NCBI GenBank assembly: GCA_007119095.1 | Contig: SKQI01000199.1 | Coordinates: 1 to 6,057, forward strand | Origin: Wenzhouxiangella sp. | GTDB taxonomy: Bacteria > Pseudomonadota > Gammaproteobacteria > Xanthomonadales > Wenzhouxiangellaceae | Direction: 5' to 3' | DNA: 6,057 nt | Shown here: in pieces, positions 5,891 through 6,057 of the stretch | Layout: each line of letters starts with the position of its first letter | How positions within the stretch are numbered: position 1 is the stretch's first letter | Translations under genes and position numbers: made by a program | The notes under the pieces: generated by a model | The model's database searches: none | Told to the model about the DNA's origin: nothing | The model's input: only the letters and a program-made list of their open reading frames with translations

Positions 5891-6057
5891 ATGCTGCGAA
5901 CGACCCTCTTTACCCTGCTGATGACCCTCATGCTGGCCGCATGCGGAACCTCGATCAACCAAAGCATTGACATACCGGACGGCAGCAACGTCGAACACGA
6001 TCTGAGCAACGTCAATGGCTCGATTCGAATCGGCGCGGATGCCATGGTCAGCGGCCG
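5891..6057 (+). CDS. lipoprotein with VNGSI-type repeats (3' partial)
   Basis: Fifty-five codons are visible before the window ends. ATG 5891 is supported by GGAG at 5879-5882 with 8-base spacing. Residues 1-17 form a short lipoprotein signal (one Arg, then a Leu/Thr/Met-rich hydrophobic core) ending in the lipobox LAAC, with Cys18 as the lipidated residue. The +2 residue is Gly, so outer-membrane sorting would be expected if the E. coli rule holds. The mature part begins with a polar linker followed by SNVNGSIRIGADAMVSG. This resembles one unit of a beta-strand repeat (Val-Asn-Gly-Ser-Ile plus a Gly/Ala turn), as in lipoproteins I recall from Xanthomonadales whose units recur about every 19 residues. 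Only one unit is visible, so the repeat itself is an inference. Function is unknown. It may be cotranscribed with ttcA, since no terminator separates them. Confidence 0.75.
   Translation, partial: MLRTTLFTLLMTLMLAACGTSINQSIDIPDGSNVEHDLSNVNGSIRIGADAMVSG

Overview
The window is a compact, mostly housekeeping stretch of a moderately GC-rich gammaproteobacterial chromosome. Gene content points to Gammaproteobacteria: a UvrD helicase C-terminus, a PlsB-type glycerol-3-phosphate acyltransferase that aligns along its whole length with my recollection of the E. coli enzyme, a TtcA tRNA thiolase and a YdcH/DUF465 protein. The Val-Asn-Gly-Ser-Ile lipoprotein at the right edge recalls proteins I associate with Xanthomonadales and relatives, but this is a weak taxonomic hint from memory.

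Left block (1-1787, all +): the 3' end of uvrD, an alpha/beta hydrolase and pyrF. The stop of uvrD overlaps the proposed TTG start of the hydrolase by four bases, and the hydrolase overlaps pyrF by 17 bases, so the three are probably cotranscribed and translationally coupled.

Intergenic block (1788-2174, 387 bases): this is the one stretch with structure that the protein genes do not explain. It holds an AT-rich island (26 G/C in the 90 bases 1871-1960), a perfect 16-base palindrome, a good sigma70-like promoter (1923-1951), then a strong rho-independent terminator (2036-2074). Together they would define an RNA of about 117 nt, a small-RNA candidate. After the terminator comes a separate extended -10 promoter for plsB.

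Centre (2175-4917): plsB (first step of phospholipid synthesis) runs convergent to a small minus-strand ydcH-type gene, with only 40 bases between their stops and no clear terminator. Right block (4918-6057): ttcA (2-thiolation of cytidine 32 in tRNA) diverges from ydcH with 41 bases between starts. It is followed after 71 bases by the start of a lipoprotein gene that runs off the window. The 71-base spacer contains four short segments that can pair in two mutually exclusive ways next to the lipoprotein's ribosome binding site.

I see no mobile element, CRISPR array, tRNA or rRNA gene, toxin-antitoxin pair or defence system. The best candidates for something undescribed are the putative small RNA and its control region, and the repeat lipoprotein with its possible leader switch.
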